NCBI RefSeq assembly: GCF_025685625.1
Contig: NZ_JAGSYI010000002.1
Location: 62,001 to 126,000 of the forward strand
Direction of reading: 5' to 3'
Source of the DNA: Acidicapsa acidisoli
GTDB taxonomy: Bacteria > Acidobacteriota > Terriglobia > Terriglobales > Acidobacteriaceae
DNA: 64,000 nt
Shown in pieces: positions 1 to 8,730 of the stretch (its first letter is position 1; each line of letters opens with the position of its first letter). The notes under the pieces are model-generated. The model was not told where the DNA came from. It made no database searches and saw nothing but the letters and a program-made list of their open reading frames with translations. Made by a program: the position numbers and the translations under genes.

Positions 1-2619
1 GGCGCTCGCCGCTCGCACCTGCGCCAGATGCGCAGCCAACTTGACGCGCTGGGCCTCGCCGCCGGAGAGCGTGGTTGCCGACTGCCCGAGCCGCAGATAG
101 CCGAGCCCTACTTCGTCCAGCACTGTCAGGCGGTCGAGCAGGCGCGGCAGGCCGACGAAGAAGCGAAGCGCTTCCTTCACGGTGAGGTTCAGCACCTCAT
201 GGATGTTCTTGCCCTTGTATTGAACGCTCAGAATTTTGGGCTGGAAGCGGGTTCCGTTGCAGTCCTCGCAGGGCAGTTCGACATCGGCGAGGAACTGCAT
301 TTCGACCGTGACGGTGCCGTCGCCTTCGCAGGTCTTGCAGCGGCCGCCGGGAATATTGAAGGAGAAATGGCCTGGGGTCAGCGATTGCTTCTTTGCCTCC
401 GGCTGGGAGGCAAACAGTTCGCGTATCAGATCAAAGGCTTTGATGTAAGTGACTGGATTGGAACGAGGTGTGCGCCCGATCGGGGTCTGATCTACGAGCA
501 CCACGTCGTTCAGTCGCTCCGCGCCTTTGAGGTCACGGAAGAGTCCAGACGGATCTGCGCCGTCTGACTGGCCAAGGGCGCGCGCGACGGCGCGATACAG
601 AACCTGATGGACCAGCGATGATTTTCCCGAGCCGGAGACGCCTGTGATCGCGACCAGCATGCCGAGAGGGATTTCGATGTCGATGTTCTTCAGATTGTTG
701 GCACGCGCTCCGCGCAGAAGCAGCATTTCCCGTCCGGGCTCGCGGCGCCGAGTGGGAACGGGAATCGTAAGTTGGCCGGAGAGATAGCGGCCAGTGAGGG
801 AGTTGGGGTTGGCGAGAATTTCTTCGACTGTTCCTTCGGCGAGCAGTTTGCCGCCGAATTCGCCGGCTCCGGGGCCAAGGTCGAGGAGATGATCGGCGGC
901 GCGCAGGACATCCGGATCGTGTTCGACGACGAGGATGGTGTTGCCGAGGTCGCGCAGATTTTTAAGGATACGGATCAGGCGGTCGGTGTCGCGGGTATGG
1001 AGGCCGATGGACGGCTCATCGAGAACATAAAGCGCGCCTACGAGACGCGATCCGAGCGAGGTCGCCAGTTGGATGCGCTGGGCTTCGCCACCGGAGAGCG
1101 TGCTGGCGAGCCGGTCCAGCGTGAGGTAATCTAGACCGACGGCGTCGAGGAAAGTGATTCGTTCGCGGACTTCGTCTAGGATGGGGCCTGCGATCTCCTG
1201 TTGCATTTGGCCGAGGGTCAGTGCTCCGAAGAACTCCTTGGCTGCGGAAATAGTGAGCGCGGAGGCCTCGCAGATATTGCGGCCGCTGATGCGGACGGAG
1301 CGGGCTTCGGCGCGCAGACGCTGGCCGCGGCACTCAGGGCAGGTAGCGTAGCCCCGGTATTTCGAGAGCATAACGCGGACATGCAGCTTGTACTTCTTGC
1401 GCTCCATTTCGGCGAAGAAGCCGTAGATTCCGAGGAATCCGGTGCCGCCGGGACGCTTGTCGCCGTAAAGCAGCACCTCCTGCTGGAGCGGCGTGAGGTC
1501 TTGCCAGGGAACGTCCATAGGCACCGTCAGAGCCTTGGCCTGGCGCTTGAGGTCGGTGAACCAGGAACGGTATTTCGGGCGATTCCAGGGGTCGATTGCG
1601 CCGTCGTTGAGGCTCAGGGACTTATCGGGGATGACCAGGTTGAGATCGAAATCGATGGTGTTGCCAAAGCCCTGGCAGCGGGGACATGCGCCGAAGGGAT
1701 TGTTGAAGGAGAACAGGCGCGGCTCAGGTTCGCGACCGGGTTTGTGGCAATTGCGACACTCGTAAGCTGTTGAAAATCGGTGCCTTGGACGCTGGCTTCC
1801 GTCGGCCAATTCTTCTCGCGGCACTTCTTCGAAGAGGACTTCGCCTGCCTCGCGATAGGCGATTTCGACGGCGTCGACGATGCGGGCGCGATTTTCCGGC
1901 GAAACTACGATGCGGTCAATGAGCACGAATACTGGAAGCGAGAAATCCAAGTCCAGGAGCGATTCGGGGCTTGAGAACTCGAAGATTTGTTCGTGCTGGT
2001 ATAAACGATTGAATCCATTGGCTCTTAGCTCGACCAAGCGGGATTTCATCGCTTCCGACAAGGGCGATGGATCGGCTGCCGGCTTGGTGGTGGGCTTGCG
2101 GCTTCGCTTGACTGGAGTGGCTGTATCTTCCTGTTTTTCAATGGCTTGCGTACGGACGGGGAAGATTGCGTGCAGGCGCGTGCCGTCGCCGAGCGCGAGG
2201 ATGGATTCTGCGATTTCGTCCACGGAATCGCGGCCGACCAGTCCGTCGCAATGGATGCAATGGACGGTGCCGCAACGGGCATACAGAAGTCGCATGTAAT
2301 CATAGATTTCCGTTGCGGTTGCGACGGTCGAGCGGGGATTTCTGGTGGTGTTTTTCTGTTTGATTGCGATGGCTGGGGCGAGGCCGTCGATCAGGTCTAC
2401 GTCGGGTTTTTCAATTCGTTCCAGGAATTGGCGGGCGTAGGCGGAGAGCGACTCTACGTAGCGGCGCTGGCCCTCGGCATAGACGGTGTCGAAGGCGAGG
2501 GAACTCTTGCCGGAACCGGAAACTCCCGAGACCACGGTGAGTTTTCCGTGGGGAATATCGCAGCTTATGTTCTTTAGATTGTGTGTCCGCGCGCCGCGGA
2601 TCTGGATCGAATCGTTCAA
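1..2619 (-). CDS. uvrA: UvrA, excinuclease ABC subunit A (partial, 3' end outside window)
   Basis: Damage-recognition ATPase of nucleotide excision repair; it acts as a dimer and loads UvrB on damaged DNA. The minus-strand frame is open for 873 codons and leaves the window at base 1, so about the last tenth of the protein is missing. Visible in order: first Walker A ([13 protein letters not shown]) about 30 residues from the start, the Zn module CRNC...CPRC, first ABC signature (LSGGEAQR) with the following DEPSIGLH, a second Walker A ([10 protein letters not shown]), a second Zn module (CKTC...CEDC) and the second signature [12 protein letters not shown] at the window edge. The start is TTG at 2619: an in-frame TGA lies 15 codons upstream, no other start codon lies between, and AGGA sits about 8 bases before it. 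Transcribed away from the neighbouring plus-strand gene. Confidence 0.96.
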   Translation of the reverse strand, partial: MNDSIQIRGARTHNLKNISCDIPHGKLTVVSGVSGSGKSSLAFDTVYAEGQRRYVESLSAYARQFLERIEKPDVDLIDGLAPAIAIKQKNTTRNPRSTVATATEIYDYMRLLYARCGTVHCIHCDGLVGRDSVDEIAESILALGDGTRLHAIFPVRTQAIEKQEDTATPVKRSRKPTTKPAADPSPLSEAMKSRLVELRANGFNRLYQHEQIFEFSSPESLLDLDFSLPVFVLIDRIVVSPENRARIVDAVEIAYREAGEVLFEEVPREELADGSQRPRHRFSTAYECRNCHKPGREPEPRLFSFNNPFGACPRCQGFGNTIDFDLNLVIPDKSLSLNDGAIDPWNRPKYRSWFTDLKRQAKALTVPMDVPWQDLTPLQQEVLLYGDKRPGGTGFLGIYGFFAEMERKKYKLHVRVMLSKYRGYATCPECRGQRLRAEARSVRISGRNICEASALTISAAKEFFGALTLGQMQQEIAGPILDEVRERITFLDAVGLDYLTLDRLASTLSGGEAQRIQLATSLGSRLVGALYVLDEPSIGLHTRDTDRLIRILKNLRDLGNTILVVEHDPDVLRAADHLLDLGPGAGEFGGKLLAEGTVEEILANPNSLTGRYLSGQLTIPVPTRRREPGREMLLLRGARANNLKNIDIEIPLGMLVAITGVSGSGKSSLVHQVLYRAVARALGQSDGADPSGLFRDLKGAERLNDVVLVDQTPIGRTPRSNPVTYIKAFDLIRELFASQPEAKKQSLTPGHFSFNIPGGRCKTCEGDGTVTVEMQFLADVELPCEDCNGTRFQPKILSVQYKGKNIHEVLNLTVKEALRFFVGLPRLLDRLTVLDEVGLGYLRLGQSATTLSGGEAQRVKLAAHLAQVRAASA

Positions 2620-2649
2620 AACTGGTGTCCTGACTGGGCCGCTTGGCCT

Positions 2650-2872
2650 GTGTTCGGTTCAGGGTTTGGGGCGCAAAAGTCCAATCCTGATTATAGGCTG
2701 AGCGGCATGAAAAGGTCCGATTTTGGCCTGCCGCACTGTCGCGATGAGCAACATAAAAGGTTCGATTTCTAAGACAGGTTCGCGGATTTCTTACGTAGAA
2801 CAACGGATTGCGTAGAATAAGCGCCGGATTTTTTACGATGGAAATCAGTTTGGGCGAAACAGGAGGCGAAGT
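2650..2872. repeat. Intergenic region with degenerate short direct repeats
   Basis: Between divergent uvrA and the next gene, the stretch 2670-2845 contains several imperfect copies of AAAAGGTYCGATT and GGATTnnnTACGTAGAA-like words (for example near 2709, 2757, 2778 and 2805). The promoters of both flanking genes should lie here. I see no open frame of interest and no clear sigma-70 promoter pair. Confidence 0.35.
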
Positions 2873-3487
2873 ATGAGCAAAGCTGGGGATCGAGCACGAA
2901 AACTGAATCGCGAATGGGCCAGAAAGGAGGGGTATAAGGAGCAGCCGGGGGAGTTGGTTTTTCAGCCGCATACTCCGGAGGATTTCTTGATGGATGCGCG
3001 GAAGCTCAAGCTGAATGTGCATGAGTTTCGTGCGGCGTTCCGGGCTGGAGCGTTCAAGTCGATTTTGCTAAAGGGTGGGGGAGGACATTTTGAGATATTT
3101 GGAGAACCGCGAACTCCCCGGCGCAATCTTGCTTCGAACGGAGGATGGCTGATATTGGCGACGACGAGGGGAAAGAAGGACCGCACGTTTCGAAATCCGG
3201 AGACAGCGCTCGAATTGCTTTGCACCATGGGAGTGACCGAAGTGCGGGTAGAGTTGGAACACTGGCATCCGACACGGGTGAAGGAGTGGGCAAGAAAGCG
3301 GCCGGATATGGCGGAGCGGCTGCGATTCGCGCACGTGTGTGCGAGGGCTGGCGATCTCAAGAACCCGAACGAGGGCGGGGATACCACGCTTGACCAGCCA
3401 GATAAGGGCGAAGGTGCTTCCATGTTTTTGGCGGACGACGATCATGGGTTGACGAGGGAAGGGGATTTTGACTGGCCGGAGGAGTGA
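2873..3487 (+). CDS. Hypothetical protein, 204 aa
   Basis: I do not recognise this family. The start ATG at 2873 has a strong ribosome binding site (AGGAGG, 7 bases upstream). The N-terminal 40 residues are basic (MSKAGDRARKLNREWARKEG), the centre is mixed alpha/beta with a motif VTEVRVELEHWHP, and the C-terminus is acidic and ends in DFDWPEE. There is no signal peptide or membrane segment, so it is probably cytoplasmic; the basic start could bind nucleic acid, but that is only a guess. Its stop codon directly abuts an IS1-type transposase remnant, so the native C-terminus may have been changed by that insertion. Confidence 0.7.
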   Translation: MSKAGDRARKLNREWARKEGYKEQPGELVFQPHTPEDFLMDARKLKLNVHEFRAAFRAGAFKSILLKGGGGHFEIFGEPRTPRRNLASNGGWLILATTRGKKDRTFRNPETALELLCTMGVTEVRVELEHWHPTRVKEWARKRPDMAERLRFAHVCARAGDLKNPNEGGDTTLDQPDKGEGASMFLADDDHGLTREGDFDWPEE

Positions 3488-3489
3488 CG

Positions 3490-3671
3490 GCCATGCGGTC
3501 GCGCTCTACTTCGCCTTTTACAACTTCTGCATGGTCCATCAAACTCTGCGCGTGACGCCTGCGATGGAAGCTGGCCTGTCCGATCACGTCTGGAGCGTTG
3601 AAGAATTGGTATCCCTGATACCAGAGCCAGAAGCCAAAAAGCGCGGACCTTATAAGAAAAGGGCTGAGTAG
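3490..3671 (+). pseudogene. C-terminal remnant of an IS1-family transposase
   Basis: The translation from about 3490 gives GHAVALYFAFYNFCMVHQTL, then RVTPAMEAGLSDHVWSVEEL and a KKRGPYKKR tail. This is the typical end of IS1-family transposases of the HAVALHFMHYNF...TPAMAAGV type. Only about 60 of the roughly 300 family residues remain; the catalytic part is missing. Homology begins almost exactly at the stop codon of the preceding 204-aa gene, in a different frame. No left terminal inverted repeat was seen. This is a decayed insertion and is not expected to be functional. Confidence 0.75.
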
Positions 3672-3688
3672 TAGGGCAGTTTGATAGA

Positions 3689-3710
3689 AGCCCTCCTCGG
3701 AGGGCTTTTC
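3689..3710 (+). terminator. Intrinsic terminator
   Basis: AGCCCTC-CTCG-GAGGGCT followed by TTTTCT. This GC-rich stem and T run sits 18 bases after the transposase remnant and ahead of the small gene at 3741. It argues that the small gene starts at its inner ATG. Confidence 0.8.
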
Positions 3711-3740
3711 TCTTGCTCTTGGACTGGAGATCAAGAGATC

Positions 3741-3938
3741 ATGTACGGCATGAACAGTTTCATTGCTGCTATACCGTGGCAGGTTTACCCGTTGCTCATG
3801 ATTGCATTCGTGATCTTGATATTCATCAGGAACACGAAGAAGTACCGCCGTGAATTCGGTGATTCTCCAACGATAGAGGACATTCGCGCTCGCTATCCTC
3901 GCGCTAAGGTCATTCGCTTATGGAAGAAGCGTGGTTAA
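3741..3938 (+). CDS. Small membrane protein, 65 aa
   Basis: One hydrophobic segment (about residues 6-29, IPWQVYPLLMIAFVILIFI) is followed by a basic, soluble tail with SPTIEDIRARYPRAKVIRLW. Predicted topology is a single-pass inner-membrane protein with a cytoplasmic C-terminus. The ATG at 3741 was chosen over an upstream TTG because the intrinsic terminator at 3689-3710 would fall inside the longer version. The family is unknown to me. Confidence 0.5.
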   Translation: MYGMNSFIAAIPWQVYPLLMIAFVILIFIRNTKKYRREFGDSPTIEDIRARYPRAKVIRLWKKRG

Positions 3939-4000
3939 TTCAAATTTCAAACTGACCCACTACCAAAAAATTCCCGAAAAATAAAATTCTCCCGACGGCT

Positions 4001-4027
4001 TGTAGAATTCCAACCTGGCCGTTCGTC
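4001..4027 (+). promoter_or_regulatory. Putative ECF-type promoter of the first YCII gene
   Basis: TGTAGA, 17 bases, CGTC. The same arrangement and spacing recurs at 4956-4982 ahead of the paralogous gene. ECF42 promoters are reported with TGTCGA (-35) and CGA/TC (-10), so this is one base away from that -35. The assignment is inferred from resemblance and from the ECF42 gene downstream. Confidence 0.45.
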
Positions 4028-4082
4028 GTTGTAGTGAAGGCCGGGCAAGCAAGCCCACCTGAAGACCATGACAGGAGAAAAT

Positions 4083-4460
4083 ATGCCGCAATTTCTGGTT
4101 GCTATTCAACACCCTGAGAACTATGAACTGCCCGATGCTGAAGCAATGATTCGCGACATCCGCGCACTGAACCGAGAGATGATCGCTGCCGGGGTGAGAG
4201 ATTTTGCCGGTGGGCTGCAACCGGCGGGGAAGGCAAAATCGGTGCGTCAGCAGGCTGGCGGAGAGGTCGTTGTCAGCGATGGGCCGTATCTGGAGACGAA
4301 GGAGCATGTGGGCGGTCTGTGGCTGCTGAAGTGTGCCGACATGGACGAGGCGGTGGAGTGGGCGCGCAAGGCCGCCGTCGCTTGCAGGGTGCCGGTGGAG
4401 GTGAGAGAGTTCCTCGAAATACCAAAGGAATGGAAAGCCGAACCGGAGAGGTCTAACTAA
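4083..4460 (+). CDS. YCII-related (DGPF-domain) protein, 125 aa
   Basis: Small ferredoxin-like-fold protein of the YCII/DGPF family. The motif DGPYLETKEHVGGLWLLKC and the following DMDEAVEWARKA are diagnostic. The family's biochemical role is not well defined; members cluster with ECF42 sigma factors, as here. The start at 4083 is preceded by AGGAGA 6 bases upstream; an ATG 15 bases earlier lacks this. It is closest to the YCII gene at 5041: both begin MPQ[FY]L, and their 85-base upstream regions are duplicates of each other. Probably cytoplasmic. Confidence 0.88.
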   Translation: MPQFLVAIQHPENYELPDAEAMIRDIRALNREMIAAGVRDFAGGLQPAGKAKSVRQQAGGEVVVSDGPYLETKEHVGGLWLLKCADMDEAVEWARKAAVACRVPVEVREFLEIPKEWKAEPERSN

Positions 4461-4490
4461 GTCAGGAATTAACGAGAAGGAGCAGACCAA

Positions 4491-4895
4491 ATGCGTTTCA
4501 TGATGATCGTGATTCCGAAAGGATATGAATCGGCCGCGCCGGATGCAGTTCCCAGCGCGGAGGCGGTGGCGAAAATGCAGGAGTACAACCAGAGTCTGCA
4601 AAAAGCGGGTGTTCTGCTCGCGCTCGATGGACTTTTTCCGCCTTCGACCGGGGCGCGCATTTCGTACCTGGACGGCAAAGCTACGGTGACAGACGGACCA
4701 TTTCCCGACGCCAAAGAAGTGATCGGCGGCTACTGGATCATTCAGGCGAGTTCGCGCGAAGAGGCAATCGAATGGGCCAGACGCGCGCCGATGTCCAACA
4801 ACGAAATCATCGAAGTTCGACGCATCTTCGAGATGGGCGATTTCCCGCAAGATGTTCAGGTGGCAGCCGAGGGCTACGAGAAGCTGCCGCATTAG
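4491..4895 (+). CDS. YCII-related (DGPF-domain) protein, 134 aa
   Basis: Second YCII family member, of the MRFM[MA]I subtype also found at 6450. It shows LDGLFPPSTGARISY, then VTDGPFPDAKEVIGGYWII and EEAIEWARRAP, the family's conserved core. AGAAGGAG precedes the ATG. It follows the previous gene by 30 bases on the same strand, so it is probably co-transcribed with it. No signal peptide or membrane segment. Confidence 0.9.
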   Translation: MRFMMIVIPKGYESAAPDAVPSAEAVAKMQEYNQSLQKAGVLLALDGLFPPSTGARISYLDGKATVTDGPFPDAKEVIGGYWIIQASSREEAIEWARRAPMSNNEIIEVRRIFEMGDFPQDVQVAAEGYEKLPH

Positions 4896-4955
4896 GGCAA
4901 TTCTCTTTCCGCGATACGCCGAAGCGACAGCGAGAACAAAAAAATCTGGGCGGCT

Positions 4956-4982
4956 TGTAGAATTCCGGTCTGGCCGTTCGTC
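4956..4982 (+). promoter_or_regulatory. Putative ECF-type promoter of the third YCII gene
   Basis: TGTAGA, 17 bases, CGTC, inside a block (4951-5040) that is a diverged copy of 3996-4082. Conservation of GGCTTGTAGAATTCC and TGGCCGTTCGTCGTT between copies marks the likely control element. Confidence 0.45.
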
Positions 4983-5040
4983 GTTCCAGTGAAGGGCAGG
5001 ATAAGCAATCCGCCTGGAAGATCATTTCGAGGAGAAGACA

Positions 5041-5394
5041 ATGCCGCAATATCTGATTGCTGGTTACATCCCCGACGATTTCGACCCGTCCCAAATGGAC
5101 GAAGCTGCGGGTCGCGCCATCCACGAGCTCAATGCAGAGATGGAGGCCGCAGGCGTCCTGAAGTTCGCTTGCGGTCTGGGGTCTACGAAATCGCTGCGGG
5201 GGCAGTCCGATGGCGGAGCCCTCATCACCGACGGGCCATACCTTGAAGCCAAGGAACACGTAGGAGGTTTCTTGATATTGGAATGCGCTGACATGGACGA
5301 GGCGATGACATGGGCGCGCAAAGGCGTTGTCGGCCCCCAGGGGGGGATGGAAGTGCGGGAGATTTTCTTCGTGCCGGACCCCGCACAGGACTGA
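5041..5394 (+). CDS. YCII-related (DGPF-domain) protein, 117 aa
   Basis: Third YCII protein, a paralogue of the one at 4083. It carries ITDGPYLEAKEHVGGFLILE and CADMDEAMTWARKG. The start is preceded by CGAGGAGAAGACA. Gene and upstream region together appear to have been duplicated, with the 4491 gene now lying between the copies. It probably belongs to the ECF42-linked group. Confidence 0.88.
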   Translation: MPQYLIAGYIPDDFDPSQMDEAAGRAIHELNAEMEAAGVLKFACGLGSTKSLRGQSDGGALITDGPYLEAKEHVGGFLILECADMDEAMTWARKGVVGPQGGMEVREIFFVPDPAQD

Positions 5395-5557
5395 GCGGTA
5401 GGGCAACAGCGAAGTGGTGCTGCGCAGCGGCGTCTTCGGAACCCGGCTGGCGACAGACTCTAATCAACGAAGAAAGACACGTGGGCGGTGGTGACAGGCC
5501 ACTGCACGCTGCAGGACGGCCTTGTTCGTGAAAAGGCCGATTCTCAGGAGGAGATCA

Positions 5558-6310
5558 ATGTTGAAAAATAAGGTTGCCGCAATCACAGGCTTCGCACTAC
5601 TCGCTGTGCTCGGTGCCGCGAATCACGCTATGGCGCAGGATGCGGCCACGCAGGATGCTACGACGCCCTATCCGAAGATGGCCCCGATCGAACAGTATTT
5701 GATGGATCGCGACGCGGAGATTGGGCTGGCGCGCAGCGCTGCTCCGGACGCCATCTCGCACGACGCCTCCATTGTCGTTCTGACCCGCCACGGCTACGAA
5801 ACCGCAGTCGAAGGAAAAAACGGCTGGGTCTGCTGGGTGGGACGCGGCTGGCTGGCGATGTTTGATCATCCCGAATTCTGGAACCCGAAAGTTCGCGCCG
5901 CAGAATGCATCAATCCGCCCGCGGCCCGCTCCGTCCTTCCGTACGCCTACAAACGCACCGAACTCATCCTGGCTGGCCATTCGAAGCAGGAAGTCATCGC
6001 CGCTATCAAAGCCGCCATCGACAAGAAAGAATTGCCACCGCTTGAGCAGGGCACCGTCTCATACATGATGTCCAAGTCCTCTTACCTGACCGACGGCGGC
6101 GGCCACAATATGCCTCACATGATGTTCTACGAGGCCGAGAAAGACGGCACAGCCTGGGGCGCCAACCTGACCAACTCGCCGGTCATGGCGGTGAATTATT
6201 GGTACCTCTCCGGCGAAGACTACCCACAACTCAAAGCCTTCCCACCCCTGTCGGTTTTCTTGATAGCAGCAGAAAAATGGTCCGACGGCACTCCCGCGCC
6301 ACCCATGTAG
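5558..6310 (+). CDS. Exported hypothetical protein, 250 aa
   Basis: A clear Sec signal peptide (MLKNKVAAITGFALLAVLGA, cleavage after HAMA-Q) is followed by a soluble domain of about 220 residues with GYETAVEGKNGWVCWVGRGW, two Cys, a PxAxRSVLPYAYKRTELILAG stretch and a HNMPHMMFY motif. I do not recognise a named family. The ATG at 5558 has CAGGAGGAG just upstream, so the longer TTG-initiated frame was not used. It lies between YCII genes on the same strand, which suggests co-regulation with the ECF42 group; its periplasmic site would then be the only exported member of that group. Confidence 0.8.
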   Translation: MLKNKVAAITGFALLAVLGAANHAMAQDAATQDATTPYPKMAPIEQYLMDRDAEIGLARSAAPDAISHDASIVVLTRHGYETAVEGKNGWVCWVGRGWLAMFDHPEFWNPKVRAAECINPPAARSVLPYAYKRTELILAGHSKQEVIAAIKAAIDKKELPPLEQGTVSYMMSKSSYLTDGGGHNMPHMMFYEAEKDGTAWGANLTNSPVMAVNYWYLSGEDYPQLKAFPPLSVFLIAAEKWSDGTPAPPM

Positions 6311-6449
6311 CTCCGCAAGCATAGAAACTTCAACCCCGTTCGACGTGTCAGCAGAGAGCCAGTACGATAGCGAGCAACGGCGATCCAACTGCGCTCTCAA
6401 TCTGAGTTCAAGGCATCCAAGCATCGCTCAACCCAAAGGAGATTTCGCA

Positions 6450-6887
6450 ATGCGATTCATGGCCATAATCAAAGCAAACCCAGAGACAGAAAAAGAAGGC
6501 TTCCACCCCGATCCACAGATGCTGCAGGATATGGGCAAGTTCAACGAAGAGCTCATGAAGGCCGGCGTCGTGCTCGCCATGGATGGCCTCCATCCAAGCT
6601 CTAAAGGCGCGCGCGTCAAATTCTCCGGCAACTCTCGTATCGTCGTCGACGGCCCTTTCACCGAGACCAAGGAGCTCATCGCCGGCTTCTGGATCCTGAA
6701 GGTCAAGTCGCTCGAAGAGGCCATCGAGTGGGTCAAGCGTGCCCCCAGCGGCGGCCCGGACGACTACGAAATAGAAATCCGCCAGATCGGAGAGATGGAA
6801 GACTTCGCATCCATCCTGACGGAAGAGGAGATCCAGTACAAAAAAGCGAAACGGGCTGAGCTCCCGAATCAGACCTTCAACAATTAG
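6450..6887 (+). CDS. YCII-related (DGPF-domain) protein, 145 aa
   Basis: Fourth YCII protein, of the MRFMAII subtype most like the one at 4491. Conserved core: MDGLHPSSKGARVKF, VVDGPFTETKELIAGFWIL and EEAIEWVKRAP. It has a C-terminal extension (EDFASILTEEEIQYKKAKRA) that the other copies lack. AAGGAGAT precedes the ATG at 6450. It lies 57 bases ahead of the ECF42 sigma gene, the usual neighbour pairing for this family. Confidence 0.9.
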   Translation: MRFMAIIKANPETEKEGFHPDPQMLQDMGKFNEELMKAGVVLAMDGLHPSSKGARVKFSGNSRIVVDGPFTETKELIAGFWILKVKSLEEAIEWVKRAPSGGPDDYEIEIRQIGEMEDFASILTEEEIQYKKAKRAELPNQTFNN

Positions 6888-6927
6888 GCCGCACTTACAT
6901 CCCCACTTGCATCCATGAATCGAAAGA

Positions 6928-6967
6928 TGATGTGATCGGTAGCAGTGTCCGCTACCGATCCACATCA
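6928..6967 (+). promoter_or_regulatory. Inverted repeat enclosing the ECF42 start codon
   Basis: Arms TGATGTGATCGGTAGC (6928-6943) and GCTACCGATCCACATCA (6951-6967) pair over 16 base pairs with a single bulged C (6960). The 7-base loop AGTGTCC holds the GTG start at 6945. The structure could hide the translation start or be a two-fold operator; the sequence cannot tell which. Confidence 0.6.
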
Positions 6968-8261
6968 CGTCCCACATCAAGCCCTGCATCGCACCATCGA
7001 AGCCGTCTGGCGCATCGAGTCCGCGCGCGTCATCGCCGGACTCACCCGCCTCACTCATGACGTCGGCCTAGCCGAGGACCTTGCACAGGAGGCGCTTCTC
7101 GCCGCACTCGAAACGTGGCCGCAATCTGGCGTCCCCGACAATCCCGGCGCTTGGCTGATGACAGCGGCCAAACGGCGCGCGATCGATTCGTTGCGTCGCG
7201 GAAGCATGCTCGTACAAAAGCATGAAGAGATTGCCCGCGAGTTGGAGTGGCAACAGGAGCGGCTTGGAGACGCTTTGGAGCACTCGCTTGATCAGGTGAT
7301 CGATGATGACGTGCTGCGGCTCATCTTTACCGCGTGTCATCCCGTGCTTGCGATGGAAGGACGCATCGCGCTCACGTTGCGCCTGATCGGCGGCCTCACC
7401 ACTGCGGAAATCGCTCGTGCGTTTCTTGTACCGGAAAAGACGCTGGGCCAACGCGTCTCTCGCGCCAAGAAGACCCTCTCGGAGGCACACGTTCCCTTTG
7501 AGACGCCTAGTGGGGACGAGTTGCGTAGCAGGGTTGAATCTGTGCTCATGGTGGTCTACCTGATTTTCAATGAGGGCTACACCGCGACCTCAGGCGATGA
7601 ATGGATGCGGGCGGCTCTCTCTGAAGAGGCGCTGCGCCTCGGACGCATGCTGGCGCAGCTTCTCCCCGGCGAATCGGAAGTTCATGCACTTGTGGCATTG
7701 ATGGAGTTGCAGGCATCGCGCAGCACAGCACGCCGCGGCAAAAACGGCGAGGCTATTTTACTGATGGATCAGGACCGCTCCTTGTGGGACCACGCGCAGA
7801 TCCAACGAGGAATGACCGCGCTCGAACACGCGCAAAGGCTGGGCGGTGGCGCGAAACCCTACGCGTTGCAGGCAGCCATTGCCGCATGTCACATGCGCGC
7901 GCGTATCGCCGAAGAGACAGACTGGGACCGTATCGTTCTTCTCTACGACGCGTTGCTGCAAATCAATCCATCGCCAATCGTGGCACTCAATCGCGCAGTC
8001 GCCGTCGGCATGGCACAAGGCCCAGCCTCAGGACTCGATGCCCTCGACGCACTCGACGCAGCCGCCACCCTTGCCGGTGACTCTGCGCTAGCCGGGTACC
8101 ATCTCTTTCCCAGCGTTCGCGGAGACCTGCTCATGAAGCTGGGCAGGCTCTCTGAAGCACGCGAAGAAATCCAACGCGCGATCGCAATGACCAAGAACCT
8201 GCGGGAACAGGAATTGCTCGCAAACAGGTTGAAGCAGTTGGAGAAGGCGGCCTCCGTATAG
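6945..8261 (+). CDS. ECF42-type RNA polymerase sigma factor, 438 aa
   Basis: Extracytoplasmic-function sigma factor with a long C-terminal extension. Residues 15-100 form region 2 (HRTIEAVWRIESARVIAGL, DVGLAEDLAQEALLAALETW, PDNPGAWLMTAAKRRAIDSL). Region 4 follows (LTLRLIGGLTTAEIARAF, then PEKTLGQRVSRAKKTL). The rest (from about VYLIFNEGYTATSGDEWMR to the end) is the helical, TPR-like tail that defines ECF42 and replaces a dedicated anti-sigma factor. GTG at 6945 is the only usable start after an in-frame stop, and leaves the expected short leader before region 2. It has no obvious ribosome binding site and sits in a hairpin loop. ECF42 factors are known to lie next to YCII genes, four of which precede it here. 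Confidence 0.93.
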   Translation: MSATDPHHVPHQALHRTIEAVWRIESARVIAGLTRLTHDVGLAEDLAQEALLAALETWPQSGVPDNPGAWLMTAAKRRAIDSLRRGSMLVQKHEEIARELEWQQERLGDALEHSLDQVIDDDVLRLIFTACHPVLAMEGRIALTLRLIGGLTTAEIARAFLVPEKTLGQRVSRAKKTLSEAHVPFETPSGDELRSRVESVLMVVYLIFNEGYTATSGDEWMRAALSEEALRLGRMLAQLLPGESEVHALVALMELQASRSTARRGKNGEAILLMDQDRSLWDHAQIQRGMTALEHAQRLGGGAKPYALQAAIAACHMRARIAEETDWDRIVLLYDALLQINPSPIVALNRAVAVGMAQGPASGLDALDALDAAATLAGDSALAGYHLFPSVRGDLLMKLGRLSEAREEIQRAIAMTKNLREQELLANRLKQLEKAASV

Positions 8262-8730
8262 GTGCGGTTCTCTCCGTTGAAACGGGCATGTCGTCGCGGA
8301 CATTTCTGGATTTACGTGAAATCGCCGATGTGCCCGTCACTACCGGTCTTCGGAGATGTCCAGAAGGTTTTGGATTCCAGATTTGCCGCAGAGGATGGGC
8401 CGATCTGGAATATTTCCTTCTTAACTTAGCGCCTATGAGTTAGTGGTCGGGGCTGGGATTGCGACGCGCCATTGGGGCGGGAATCGGCGCGGGTTGCTAC
8501 TTGGCCTTGCCGCCTTTGCCGACTGCGCTCCAGCCGGTGGCGGCGCTGGGGACGGACTTTGTTCCTGCGGTCGCGGTTTTCACTCCGAGGGATGCGACGC
8601 CGATTGTGCCGCTGCCACCTTACCGGCAGTTGGTATCCCTTCGACGGATGAATTTTGTCGGACGATTCTTCCGCCCGATTCTCTATCGGGCGGTTCAGAG
8701 AACCGGCCGGGAGGGGCGCGGCGCGCAAGT
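8262..8730. other. Intergenic region without a supported gene
   Basis: This 469-base gap separates the sigma gene from the minus-strand gene that ends at 8731. It holds the hairpin at 8671-8693. A minus-strand frame ending at 8498 reads like a Lys/Ala-rich protein C-terminus (TKSVPSAATGWSAVGKGGKA) but is closed by an in-frame stop about 45 codons upstream; it may be a decayed gene end. Confidence 0.4.
8671..8693 (-). terminator. Probable terminator hairpin
   Basis: Perfect 9-bp stem CCGCCCGAT-tctct-ATCGGGCGG, 38 bases past the stop of the minus-strand gene at 8731. There is no long T run, so termination is inferred from position. Confidence 0.5.
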
